A stretch of 35,894 bases of DNA from Actinomycetes bacterium. GTDB lineage: Bacteria > Actinomycetota > Acidimicrobiia > Acidimicrobiales > SZUA-35. Each line of letters starts with the position of its first letter. Positions within the stretch are counted from its first letter, which is position 1. Location of the stretch: the NCBI GenBank assembly GCA_024227975.1, contig JAAETV010000391.1, forward strand, positions 1-35,894. Reading direction: 5' to 3'. The notes beneath the pieces were generated by a model. That model was not told the DNA's origin and did not search any database. It worked only from the letters and a program-made list of their open reading frames with translations. A program made the translations under genes and the position numbers. Below are positions 6,758 through 15,170 of the stretch, one piece after another.

Positions 6758-9310
6758 CTAGCCGTCGTCCTGATCGTTCCCATTGTTGCCGTCGCCTTGG
6801 GCGGTGGCCGTCGGGGCGGGGTTGGGATCGGTTGGTCTTGGGGCGTCGGGGTTGGCCTGGTACACCCACTGGTCGATGGCGATGCAAGGTGCCGTTGTCG
6901 TAGTCGACCCATCATCCCCATCGTCTTGGGTCGACAGCCCATCAGGTTGACTGCTCGGGGGAGCCGTCGTCGGTGCCGTGGTGGTCGTGGTGGTCGTGAC
7001 CAAGACGAAATCCTCTGGCCCCTTGCCCCGAGGCCAGCCCCACTGATCCAGCTCTACCCCACAAGGAGGCAGGGTGGTAGTCGAGAGACTCTGGTTCATG
7101 CGGGCACCCGTGAACTCCTGGGAGATGTTGAGTGAGGCGCATGGTGGATTGCCGGCGGTCGCTTTGGCCATGTAGTCGGCCCAGATCATGGACGGGAAGT
7201 TGCCACCCTCGATATTGGGCCAGCCCCGGTCATCGATCAGATCACCGTCTCCGTCGCGCGGTGGTTCGGTCTCGCCTTCGGCTAGGGGCTTGCGGAAGTC
7301 GATCATGGGAGTCTCCTCCTGCCCGTGACCCATCCACACCACCGTCGTCAACCCACAAGTGAAGCCGGCGAACCATCCATCGCGATTCTGCTGTGACGTA
7401 CCCGTCTTGCCCGCGATCTGCCAGTCTGGGTCGAAGTTGGCCCGCTTGCCGGTGCCGCCGGATACGACCTGGCTGAGGGCGTAGTTGACCTGGCCGACCG
7501 TCGAGCTGGACAGGACCCGGGTCGGCTCACGGATCGGCTCGGGCGAGCAGACCCCGTCGACAGGGAACCTGCAAATGACATTGCCATCGACATCTTCGAT
7601 CCGGTCGATCAAGACCGGATCGAGCTGGAGGCCGTCGCGCTCGAACACCGAGTAGGCCGTTGCCATGTCCATGACCGGTACCCCCTCGGAACCCAGGATG
7701 AGGGAGCAGGGTGTGGCCCCAGCCTCGGTGAGCAGATCCGACCCGATACCCATGTCGTGGGCCAGGTCTCGAAGCTGGTTCGGGCCGATGTCGACCACGA
7801 GCTGAGCGAACACGATGTTGGACGACCAGCGGGTGGCATCGATCAGGTTGCGGTAGCGGTAGCGGGCGCTCGAACCACCAGTCACCTGCCAAGGCCCGTC
7901 GCTATCGGCACACGCCCCCCCGATCCGAGTCACCCCAGGGACGGCGGGATAGATGGACTCTGGTGAGAGTCCCTGCTCGACAGCCAGGGCCAAGCCAAAG
8001 GGCTTGAAGGTCGAGCCGGGCTGGCGGCCGGCTCTCCCACTACTGGTAGCCAGGTTGTCTTCGTTGTCCTCGAAATTGGACCCAGCCAGCATGGCCACGA
8101 CCCGGCCTTCGGGATCAATGCTCACCAACGCCGCCGCGGGGTCGTCTGGATTGTTCGGATCGAGAAAGAGGGGACCGAGCTCGGGCAGGTCCCGCTCCTC
8201 CAAGTTCTCGGGCTTGGGAGAGTGGGCCGACTCATAGGCCGCTCTCTGCAGCCCAGGATCAAGGGTGGTGTAGACCCTCAGACCCCCGCTATAGATCTCC
8301 CCGCGGTACAGCTCAGCCAGCTGCTGGCGGACCTCTTCAACGAAGTACTCGGATCCGAAATCGGCCCGCTCCAGAATATCCAGACCGTCACGGGGCCGCA
8401 GGGGTTCGACATCATCCCAAGCCACCTGGTTCAGGTTGGTGGCCTCATCCAGGGTGAGGTACCCGGCGATCACCATCCGCTCCAGCGAGGTGGCCCGACG
8501 ACGGGCCGCTTCCTGGGGATCGCTTTCAGGGTCGGCCCCGTTCGGGTTTCGCAACAGCCCAGCCAGATAGGCCGACTGGTGGACTTCGAGGTCATCGACA
8601 TCCTGGCCGAAATAGATCCTGGCTGCGGCCTGGACGCCGGACGCTCCTCGTCCGAAATAGGCCCGGTTCAGGTAGCGGGTCAGGATCTCTTCCTTGGCGC
8701 ACTGGGTCGGGGTCTTGAATCCCAGATCGGGCTGGGCAGCACACAGATCGGTCAGTTCCTGTTCGAGCTTGACGGCCCGTATGGCCTCCCGAACCTTGCG
8801 GTCCAGGTTGCGATCGTCGTCGTCGAAGGCCAGCTTCACGTACTGCTGGGTGATGGTCGAGCCGCCTTGGACCAGCCGCGTCTCATCACGCATTTGGCGT
8901 ACATACTGATAGGCCGCTCGGGTGATACCTCGGACGTCGATGCCCTGGTGGTCGAAGAAGGATTGGTCCTCGGTGGCGACCACGGCCTGGATCAGGTTTT
9001 CGGGCAGGTCCTCGAAGGTGATGATCTCGCGATCTTCGCCCCCCGTCGACAACATGGCGGAGGCGTTGTCGGGGCCACAGTTATTGGTGACCTCAGCCGT
9101 GCAGATGAAGCTGGTCTGGGCGATCTCGTCGAAGCGATCTTCTGGCAACTCGGTCTGGCTGAAGACGTAGACGACGGCGCCAGCCCCGACGATGACCAGC
9201 AAGCCGACCACGAAGAGGAAACGACGGAAACGCCAGAACGGGTTCAGCCTACGATTTCGAGGCGACACCGGGCCGGACAGCGGATCAAGAATGTGTTGGG
9301 GGGAATTCAT
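6758..9310 (-). CDS. Class A penicillin-binding protein (transglycosylase/transpeptidase)
   Basis: An 850-residue bifunctional peptidoglycan synthase, counterpart of mycobacterial PonA1 by position. A single N-terminal membrane anchor (about 30-51) follows a short cytoplasmic stretch. The GT51 glycosyltransferase has the catalytic Glu in ATEDQSFFDHQGID (about 112-125), GGSTITQQ (about 149-156) and the family blocks at RYLNRAYFGRGASGVQAAARIYF (about 211-233). The transpeptidase has SxxK as STFK (433-436), SxN as SSN (496-498) and KTGTS (635-639). The C-terminal about 110 residues are Thr/Pro/Asp-rich low complexity (TTTTTTAPTTAPP) with acidic ends, probably a wall-spanning tail. Start ATG 9310-9308. 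Downstream of DUF5318 and upstream of rpsF, as in mycobacteria. Confidence 0.97.
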   Translation of the reverse strand: MNSPQHILDPLSGPVSPRNRRLNPFWRFRRFLFVVGLLVIVGAGAVVYVFSQTELPEDRFDEIAQTSFICTAEVTNNCGPDNASAMLSTGGEDREIITFEDLPENLIQAVVATEDQSFFDHQGIDVRGITRAAYQYVRQMRDETRLVQGGSTITQQYVKLAFDDDDRNLDRKVREAIRAVKLEQELTDLCAAQPDLGFKTPTQCAKEEILTRYLNRAYFGRGASGVQAAARIYFGQDVDDLEVHQSAYLAGLLRNPNGADPESDPQEAARRRATSLERMVIAGYLTLDEATNLNQVAWDDVEPLRPRDGLDILERADFGSEYFVEEVRQQLAELYRGEIYSGGLRVYTTLDPGLQRAAYESAHSPKPENLEERDLPELGPLFLDPNNPDDPAAALVSIDPEGRVVAMLAGSNFEDNEDNLATSSGRAGRQPGSTFKPFGLALAVEQGLSPESIYPAVPGVTRIGGACADSDGPWQVTGGSSARYRYRNLIDATRWSSNIVFAQLVVDIGPNQLRDLAHDMGIGSDLLTEAGATPCSLILGSEGVPVMDMATAYSVFERDGLQLDPVLIDRIEDVDGNVICRFPVDGVCSPEPIREPTRVLSSSTVGQVNYALSQVVSGGTGKRANFDPDWQIAGKTGTSQQNRDGWFAGFTCGLTTVVWMGHGQEETPMIDFRKPLAEGETEPPRDGDGDLIDDRGWPNIEGGNFPSMIWADYMAKATAGNPPCASLNISQEFTGARMNQSLSTTTLPPCGVELDQWGWPRGKGPEDFVLVTTTTTTTAPTTAPPSSQPDGLSTQDDGDDGSTTTTAPCIAIDQWVYQANPDAPRPTDPNPAPTATAQGDGNNGNDQDDG

Positions 9311-9371
9311 GGGTGTGTTCGGGGGAGGAGGGGGTGAGGGGGGAAGGCGAGGCCTCAGTCAGTGGGGCGGG

Positions 9372-9758
9372 CTAGCCGTTCACAGCGAATGATTCGCGCA
9401 AATGGTTCCACCAACACTGACGACAGACCTCGATGAGGTAGCACGTCGAGGGTCTACCACGACGACGCAGCTTACGGACATCGGCATTGGTGGCCAAGAC
9501 CCGGCCGTGCTTTGGTAGCCCGGCACCGAAGGCAAACGTTACCGCCACCATGTCATTGCCTTCGCAGATCGGGCAGGGTTCGGCCAAGGGTGTCGAGCAA
9601 CTGTGGGCCACTCGGCGCAGCTCAGGTTGGGCATCACATACCTCTTCGGTCGTCCGCCGGCCGCGTGCGAAGGCATCGACGAGGCGCTGGCGGGCCAGGC
9701 GGTAGCTGACGACGCCAGCTCCAGCACCAGTTGTCCGGGCAACGCTCACAAGAGCCAA
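9372..9758 (-). CDS. DUF5318 family protein
   Basis: A 128-residue protein matching the actinobacterial DUF5318 pattern. It has VVSYRLARQRLVDAFARGRRTTEEVCDAQPELRRVAH, then a CPIC pair (about 82-85), and near the end VCRQCWWNHLRESF with a second CxxC pair (about 111-114). The two Cys pairs suggest a zinc knuckle. Function is unknown. In mycobacteria the homologue (Rv0049) sits directly before ponA1 (Rv0050), and here it likewise lies 61 bp upstream of the class A PBP, so a role around wall synthesis is a guess from context. The start is uncertain: TTG at 9758 is the longest, a GTG lies at 9749, and no clear ribosome site marks either. Confidence 0.85.
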   Translation of the reverse strand: MALVSVARTTGAGAGVVSYRLARQRLVDAFARGRRTTEEVCDAQPELRRVAHSCSTPLAEPCPICEGNDMVAVTFAFGAGLPKHGRVLATNADVRKLRRRGRPSTCYLIEVCRQCWWNHLRESFAVNG

Positions 9759-9852
9759 GGTTAGCCAATCCGGCCCGCAGGCTCTCGTCGGGGGTCATCA
9801 CCAGCCCATTGCCGGCTTGATGACGGGGCCAACTCGGGGCCTCGGATGCTCC

Positions 9853-11109
9853 TCACGAACCGGGGCCATCAGTCTGCCATTCAGTCAGGGCAGCCAGGGC
9901 CTCGGAGCGACTGAGCGGACCTCGCATCATCCGCCGCTCATGGAGATAGTGGGTGGCCTCCCCCACTTCGGGCCCTGATTCCAGGCCGAGATGCTTCATG
10001 ATCTCTCTACCGGACACAGGGACCGAGAAGTCGTCTAGGTCCTCTGCCGCAACCAGCTCGTCGAAGCAGCGAAAGAAGGCGTCTCCCGCCCCACCGGTGT
10101 TCGTCGTCAGCCGGCGTAGATCATTCAGGTTGGCCGGACTGACATCCCGCACCACTCGCCTGACCCGCTCGGCATCCGGATCAGGCTCGACAACCCGGGG
10201 CAAGGCGGCCAGGAGCCGACTCGTCTCGGCCATGATGGCCCGGGAGTAGCGAAGCCGCCGCAGGCTGCCCCGACCGTCGTCGAGGCCGAGGGGGGCGACG
10301 AGGGCCGCTCGGCGGACGAGAGCCGACCCTGGACCGGCGGCCCACTCGACGGCGGTCTCCAGGGCAACAGGGTCGGAGGCGTAGGCCGGAAGAACGCCGA
10401 CCAGGAGGTGGCACCGATGCATGAAATACAGGCCCTCAGCCGCTCGGGGCAGGTTGAGTAGGCGTTCCAACTCGTGCTGGATTCGCTCGACCGAGACGAT
10501 CGAGAGGCGTTCGGCCAGTTGGCTGGCCGCCCCTTCGAGGCCCGGTTCGGGAGTGAGGCCGAAGCGGGGTATGAAGCGGGCCGCCCTCAGCATGCGGAGG
10601 GGATCGTCGCCGAAAGCTTCAAGAGGCGACAGAGGTGTCATCAGAACCCGGTCCGCCAGATGTTGACGGCCTTCGAAAGGGTCGATCAGCTCTCCCCCGG
10701 GGATCGACACCGCCATGGCGTTGATGGTGAAGTCCCGTCTTTCCAGGTCATCGATAATCGACGTTCCGAAGGCGACGACGGGCTTGCGTGAGCCTGGATC
10801 ATAGGCCTCGGCCCGATGGGTCGTGATCTCGAGCTGACGGTCGTTGATGGCGGCGCCGATGGTTCCGAAGCGCTCACCCTGGGTCCACAGGGCAGTGGCC
10901 ATGGGGGTGACCAGTTCCTTGATCACATTGGGGTCTGCATCGGTCGTCAGGTCGATGTCGTCGCCGACCGAGAGGGAGCCGAGGGCCAGATCACGAACGA
11001 CTCCACCGACGAGATAGAGGTGAAATCCACGTTCGACGAAACGGGCGGCCAGGTCGGCCACGATCGGCATGATTGCGTCGAGCCCGGGCAGGGTCGGGTT
11101 GATACTCAT
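9853..11109 (-). CDS. pcnA: CCA tRNA nucleotidyltransferase / poly(A) polymerase family
   Basis: The enzyme adds or repairs the CCA end of tRNA. The head domain shows LYLVGGVVRDLALGSLSVGDDIDLTTDADP, with the GGxVRD motif and the DxD metal pair. ERRDFTINAMAVSIPGGELIDPFEGRQHL and DDPLRMLRAARFIPRFGL follow, all diagnostic of class II nucleotidyltransferases. The C-terminal helical region (RREIMKHLGLESGPEVG) fits the family. The frame is open up to 11199, which would run into the preceding gene; I prefer the ATG at 11109 (418 residues, MSINPTLPGLDAIMP), which leaves a 25 bp gap. The mycobacterial orthologue Rv3907c sits beside Rv3908-Rv3914, the same neighbours as here. Confidence 0.95.
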   Translation of the reverse strand: MSINPTLPGLDAIMPIVADLAARFVERGFHLYLVGGVVRDLALGSLSVGDDIDLTTDADPNVIKELVTPMATALWTQGERFGTIGAAINDRQLEITTHRAEAYDPGSRKPVVAFGTSIIDDLERRDFTINAMAVSIPGGELIDPFEGRQHLADRVLMTPLSPLEAFGDDPLRMLRAARFIPRFGLTPEPGLEGAASQLAERLSIVSVERIQHELERLLNLPRAAEGLYFMHRCHLLVGVLPAYASDPVALETAVEWAAGPGSALVRRAALVAPLGLDDGRGSLRRLRYSRAIMAETSRLLAALPRVVEPDPDAERVRRVVRDVSPANLNDLRRLTTNTGGAGDAFFRCFDELVAAEDLDDFSVPVSGREIMKHLGLESGPEVGEATHYLHERRMMRGPLSRSEALAALTEWQTDGPGS

Positions 11110-11134
11110 GATGCTGGCAACCGGGTAGCCGGCG

Positions 11135-12166
11135 TCATGAGAGGCGACCAGCCACATGGATCCGACGGGCCACTTCGACCGCTTCAGCCCCCGGGCCATC
11201 CGATGTCGGCTCTTCGGGCCGGCGGGCGTCGTCGACCAGGACGCTGGCTACCGCCTCAGCTGAGTCGGCCAATGCCTGGAGGTCGTAGCCGCCTTCCAGG
11301 AACAGGAGGCGCCGGCCGGGTGGGGCGAAGCTGACCAGATCGACGACCACATCCGCATAGTCGGCCGAGGTCAAGCCCAGGTCGGTGATGGGGTCGGCCC
11401 GGTGGGCGTCGAATCCGACCGAGACCAGTAGCCAGGTCGGATCGAAGTCGGCCATGACAGGAGCGACAACCGTTTCGATACCGGCCCGATACACCTGGCC
11501 GGTCGCTCCCGCCGGTAGGGCAAGGTTGACCGTGCGATGGGTTCCTCGCCCCTCCCCTATCTCGTCGGGGCGGCCGGTGTAGGGGTACCAGGGGAACTGA
11601 TGGAAGCTGACGAACAGCACATTGGGATCGTCGTAGAAGATGTCCTGGGTGCCATTGCCATGGTGGGCGTCTATGTCGACAATGGCGACCCGCTCTCCCC
11701 GGTCGGCCAGAAACCGGGCGGCGACCGCGACATTGTTGATGAGGCAAAAACCCATCTGTTTGGCCGCGGTGGCGTGATGGCCCGGGGGCCGTACCGTCGA
11801 CCAGCCAACCACCCCCTCACCCTTCTCCAGGCGAGCAATGAGATCCAGGCCGGCTCCGGCAGCTCGAACCGCGGCCGCCGCTGAGTCGCTCGAAACCCAG
11901 GTGTCGGGGTCGATCGAGCCACCACCTGCGGCCGAGAGCTCTCGCAGGGTGCCCAGCAAGCCGGGAGAGTGAACGGCGTCAATCGCCTCGTCGGGAGCGT
12001 CGGGAGGCTCGATCCAGGTGATGGCGTCACCGAGGCCGGCCCGCTGGAGTCCATGGTGGACAGCAGTGAGGCGGTCAGGTCGTTCGGGGTGGCCAGGGCC
12101 TGGCTCATGGCGCCAAAACAGCTCATGGGTGGCGACCAACAGGGATGATGGCGCAGTGCCGCTCAT
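11135..12166 (-). CDS. Histone-deacetylase-like amidohydrolase
   Basis: A 343-residue zinc deacetylase of the HDAC/AcuC/acetylpolyamine amidohydrolase family. Catalytic parts are intact: tandem His in RPPGHHATA (130-131), the Asp/His metal and charge-relay block VDIDAHHGNGTQ (164-174) with Asp166 and His168 as probable zinc ligands, and Asp253 in GFDAHRADP as third ligand. The opening HELFWRHEPGPGHPERPDRL and the GxxRLLFLEGGYDL near the end are also family marks. Substrate may be acetyl-lysine or an acetylated small molecule; it cannot be told here. The gene is 25 bp from pcnA on the same strand and divergent from the GNAT acetyltransferase, so a deacetylase and an acetyltransferase share a 93 bp intergenic region. 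Confidence 0.93.
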   Translation of the reverse strand: MSGTAPSSLLVATHELFWRHEPGPGHPERPDRLTAVHHGLQRAGLGDAITWIEPPDAPDEAIDAVHSPGLLGTLRELSAAGGGSIDPDTWVSSDSAAAAVRAAGAGLDLIARLEKGEGVVGWSTVRPPGHHATAAKQMGFCLINNVAVAARFLADRGERVAIVDIDAHHGNGTQDIFYDDPNVLFVSFHQFPWYPYTGRPDEIGEGRGTHRTVNLALPAGATGQVYRAGIETVVAPVMADFDPTWLLVSVGFDAHRADPITDLGLTSADYADVVVDLVSFAPPGRRLLFLEGGYDLQALADSAEAVASVLVDDARRPEEPTSDGPGAEAVEVARRIHVAGRLS

Positions 12167-12259
12167 CTCGTCACGCTAGCGGCCGCAGTCAGCGTCGTTC
12201 CTGTCGAGATTGTGAGGTTTGCCGAAACGCACCAGGCCACCGGGATAGGCTGATGGTCT

Positions 12260-13006
12260 GTGTCGCCGACGACTTCGCCAGCCCCCCGCACCGGCCTGAC
12301 CCGGTCCAGGGCGTCCAACGTCGGTGGTCATCGGTTGCGGGTCGCCCCTTGGCAGGGACAGGCATTCGTCGCTCTGGTTGGTCCGGCCCGCTCCAGTCGA
12401 GCGCCCACCGTCCCTGAGATCAGCCGCTGTGTAGCCGAGCTGGAGGCCCGCGGGGTCGAAAGAGCCGTCACCCCGGCCCTGAGCCCCTATGAAGCCGAAC
12501 CCTTCTTCCAAGCCGGGTTCAGGCTCAACGAGGAACTTCACCTCCTGGCTCGGTCCATCGACAGGAAACCCCCGGAGCCAACCCACCGGCTGCGAAACGG
12601 TCGACCATGGCATCGGAACAAGGTCCTCGACATCGACGCCCGGGCCTTTGACCAGTTCTGGCAGTTTGACAAGTTCTCCTTGAGAGAGGCCCGCCGGGCT
12701 ACTCCGACCAATCGGTTCGTTGTGTCATCCGAGGCCGAAGGGATCGCTGGCTACGCCGTGACCGGACGAGCCGCTGGCCGTGGCTATCTCCAACGGTTGG
12801 CCGTTGACCCCAACTTCCAAGGGCGCGGTATCGGGACCTCGCTCGTCCATGATTGTCTCCAATGGCTCCACCGCAAGGGTGTCGGCATGGCCCTGGTCAA
12901 TACCCAGGAACGCAACCGACGAGCCCTCGCGCTCTACGAGCGGCTCGGGTTCATACGCCAGCATGAGGGGCTGCTTGTCCTGGGCTGGAGTGTCGGTTCT
13001 GCCTGA
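12260..13006 (+). CDS. GNAT-family N-acetyltransferase
   Basis: A 248-residue protein from a GTG start (12260-12262). The C-terminal half is a GNAT fold: AGYAVTGRAAGRGYLQRLAVDPNFQGRGIGTSLV (about 165-198) holds strand beta4 and the acetyl-CoA pyrophosphate loop Q-G-R-G-I-G. NTQERNRRALALYERLGF (about 214-231) is the usual beta5/alpha4 block. The N-terminal half (1-110) is weakly GNAT-like (EAEPFFQAGFRLNEELHLL), so this may be a tandem-GNAT protein with a degenerate first domain. Acceptor unknown. In mycobacteria the equivalent slot next to pcnA holds a Nudix gene (mutT4), so this position has been replaced. Its end overlaps the start of the next gene. Confidence 0.88.
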   Translation: MSPTTSPAPRTGLTRSRASNVGGHRLRVAPWQGQAFVALVGPARSSRAPTVPEISRCVAELEARGVERAVTPALSPYEAEPFFQAGFRLNEELHLLARSIDRKPPEPTHRLRNGRPWHRNKVLDIDARAFDQFWQFDKFSLREARRATPTNRFVVSSEAEGIAGYAVTGRAAGRGYLQRLAVDPNFQGRGIGTSLVHDCLQWLHRKGVGMALVNTQERNRRALALYERLGFIRQHEGLLVLGWSVGSA

Positions 13007-15170
13007 GCGAGGCCGCCCTCGTCCCGCTCGTAGCCCCGGTCGCCGCCTTGCCGTCGGTTGGTGGCTTACTTTGGCCTCCATGGTCGCGGTGGGCGTGACC
13101 ATGGCCTCGCTCGGGGTGGGATCGGATCCGGTTTGGGCCCAGACCGGATCCAGCCCACCACGGATCGAAGTGATCGACCAGTCAGCGGCCGTCGGACCCG
13201 GCGAGACCTTCTCGTTGCAGCTGCGGGTCGATGGTCTCGATTTGGAGGATCTGGCCATCGAGGTCACCCTGCACGAGTCCTTCCTGTCGATCGAGGGCCT
13301 CGATCAAGAACCAGGTGGAGTCATCGCTCACTACGAGGCCCGGCCCCTGGTCGACTTCCTCGTCGAGCAGGCGGGGTTGGTGACACTCCGGATCCCGACC
13401 TCAGCGACCGATACGGCGGAGTCGAGCGAGCCCGCCAGCACCGCTGGAAGACCCGGTTCGGGGATCACGGAGGTCGAGACGAGGTCGGGACTGGTAGTAG
13501 CTGATGCTGGGGTCTACCCCATGGTGATCACGGTCACGGCCATGAATCAAGACTCCGATGCCACTAGCACCGGGCCAGATAGGGGGCCCGAGACCGAGGC
13601 CACAACCCTGACGACATTCGTTCGCCATCCTGGCCCGTCGATGCCCTCCGACGGCCTCCCTGCTCGCGCCCCGACGCCGGTTATTGTCCTGCTCGATGTC
13701 GGCCTCGACCCCGCCCACGAGGGTGGAGCGGGGGCCTTGAGCGTCGAGGAAGCGACCGAAATCCTAGGCCAACGTCTGGAGCTGGAGGCAACCGTCTTCA
13801 TCCGCAGGACAGCTATGGAGCGGCTCCAGGGGGATCCTGAGCTGGCAGCCCGATTCAGTGACGCAGTCGCAGGCCGGTCGGTGGTGGCCGAACCTCTGTA
13901 TGAGCTAGACCCCTCGGCACTGGCCACCATCGGCCAGTGGAGGCTGTACCGCCGAGCCGCTCAGCGAACAGCGGCTGAGCTGGTTGAGCTCGGCCTCTCA
14001 CCCGAACCAACCATGGCCGTCGTCTCCTCCCCCCTGACCGAACCGGCGACCGTTGCCCTCATGGCCGACGGTTTCACAGCCGTGATCGACACAACCGCCG
14101 TGATCGTCGGTGGAGTAGGTCCCATTGCCGTCCCGACCCCCTCCGACCCCGTTCGCATGAGCACGGTTGCCGGTGACCTGTTGGTCGTGGCTGTGAATGG
14201 CGCTCCCTCCACCGTCTCGCTGGCCTCTACCGTCGATAGGGGTCGCAGCCTCGGACGTGACGGGCACCGCCAGCTGGCCGAGCTGATCCTGGCCGAAACA
14301 GATCTGGCCGTGATCAGGCCTGGGGTCGGGGTCGCGGGCACGGCGGGCCCAGTACTCGAGGCCCTCCAAACCACCCCGTGGTTCCGACCTGTGACATTGG
14401 CCGACGGACTGGCTGGCGTAGCCGTTGAGCTTCGGTCGCCAATGGCTCGTTCGCTACAGGATCTTTCCGCCCTGGCCGAACCCCTCGGTGAGGCCGACCG
14501 GCTGCTGGCCACCTACTCATCGTTTTATGTGGACGGTCCCCACGCCCCCAGCGACTACCTGTTGGCCCTCAGCGACGCCACCACCGTCGAAGCAGACGCC
14601 TCAACTCGGGCGGTCGCCGTCGAGGCCGTCAGTACCGAGCTGCGGGAGGCGATGGAGGTGGTGTCGTTGCCTGGAGACCAGTCGGTCACCCTGGCCGCCC
14701 GTTCGGCCTCGATCCCCCTCACCATCGAGAACTCATCCAACGGCACCCGCCAGGTCCAGCTCCAGTTCAGGGCCGATCGGTTGGAAGTAACCGATGACCA
14801 GATCACGATCTCAGTGCCGCCGGGATCGAGTGTCCACAACATCGAGGTCGAGGCCCGCTCGCTCGGCACCTCGCCCCTGGCTATAGCGGTCGTGACCCCC
14901 GACGGACAGCGCTCGCTGGCCTCGACCCGGTTCCAGGTTCGGTCAACGGCAGTACCAGGCCTCGGCCTACTCCTGTCGATCGGAGGTCTGAGTATGCTCG
15001 GCCTCTGGTGGTATCTCAGCATCAGACGGAACCGCGCCAACCCCACCAGCCGAACCGGTAGCCACAACTACGGCCCAGCCGATGAGGGGGTCTCCGAGTC
15101 CCTCGACCTGCGGCCCCGTATCCCCCCGAACCCAGACGCAGTCACCGCAGGCGATAGCGTAGGGGCGTGA
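12990..15170 (+). CDS. DUF6049-like exported, membrane-anchored protein
   Basis: I place the start at GTG 12990 (726 residues), overlapping the GNAT stop by 17 bp. ATG 12963 is possible, and the frame is open further upstream only as a shadow of the GNAT gene. The N-terminus is a signal peptide: basic RGRPRPARSPGRR, a hydrophobic core to about residue 45, and a VWA-Q type cleavage site. The body is beta-rich with repeated threonine/valine strands and no catalytic motif. One transmembrane helix (about 655-675, GLGLLLSIGGLSMLGLWWYL) precedes a 45-residue cytoplasmic tail. The position between pcnA and an MviN-like kinase is that of mycobacterial Rv3909 (DUF6049), an exported protein of unknown, probably wall-related role. 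The stop overlaps the kinase GTG (GTGA). Confidence 0.8.
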   Translation: MSVLPERGRPRPARSPGRRLAVGWWLTLASMVAVGVTMASLGVGSDPVWAQTGSSPPRIEVIDQSAAVGPGETFSLQLRVDGLDLEDLAIEVTLHESFLSIEGLDQEPGGVIAHYEARPLVDFLVEQAGLVTLRIPTSATDTAESSEPASTAGRPGSGITEVETRSGLVVADAGVYPMVITVTAMNQDSDATSTGPDRGPETEATTLTTFVRHPGPSMPSDGLPARAPTPVIVLLDVGLDPAHEGGAGALSVEEATEILGQRLELEATVFIRRTAMERLQGDPELAARFSDAVAGRSVVAEPLYELDPSALATIGQWRLYRRAAQRTAAELVELGLSPEPTMAVVSSPLTEPATVALMADGFTAVIDTTAVIVGGVGPIAVPTPSDPVRMSTVAGDLLVVAVNGAPSTVSLASTVDRGRSLGRDGHRQLAELILAETDLAVIRPGVGVAGTAGPVLEALQTTPWFRPVTLADGLAGVAVELRSPMARSLQDLSALAEPLGEADRLLATYSSFYVDGPHAPSDYLLALSDATTVEADASTRAVAVEAVSTELREAMEVVSLPGDQSVTLAARSASIPLTIENSSNGTRQVQLQFRADRLEVTDDQITISVPPGSSVHNIEVEARSLGTSPLAIAVVTPDGQRSLASTRFQVRSTAVPGLGLLLSIGGLSMLGLWWYLSIRRNRANPTSRTGSHNYGPADEGVSESLDLRPRIPPNPDAVTAGDSVGA

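Noticed and set aside
8222..9337. 371-residue open frame on the plus strand
   Set aside because: It is antisense to the class A PBP, whose motifs are unmistakable; long antisense frames are common in high-GC genes.
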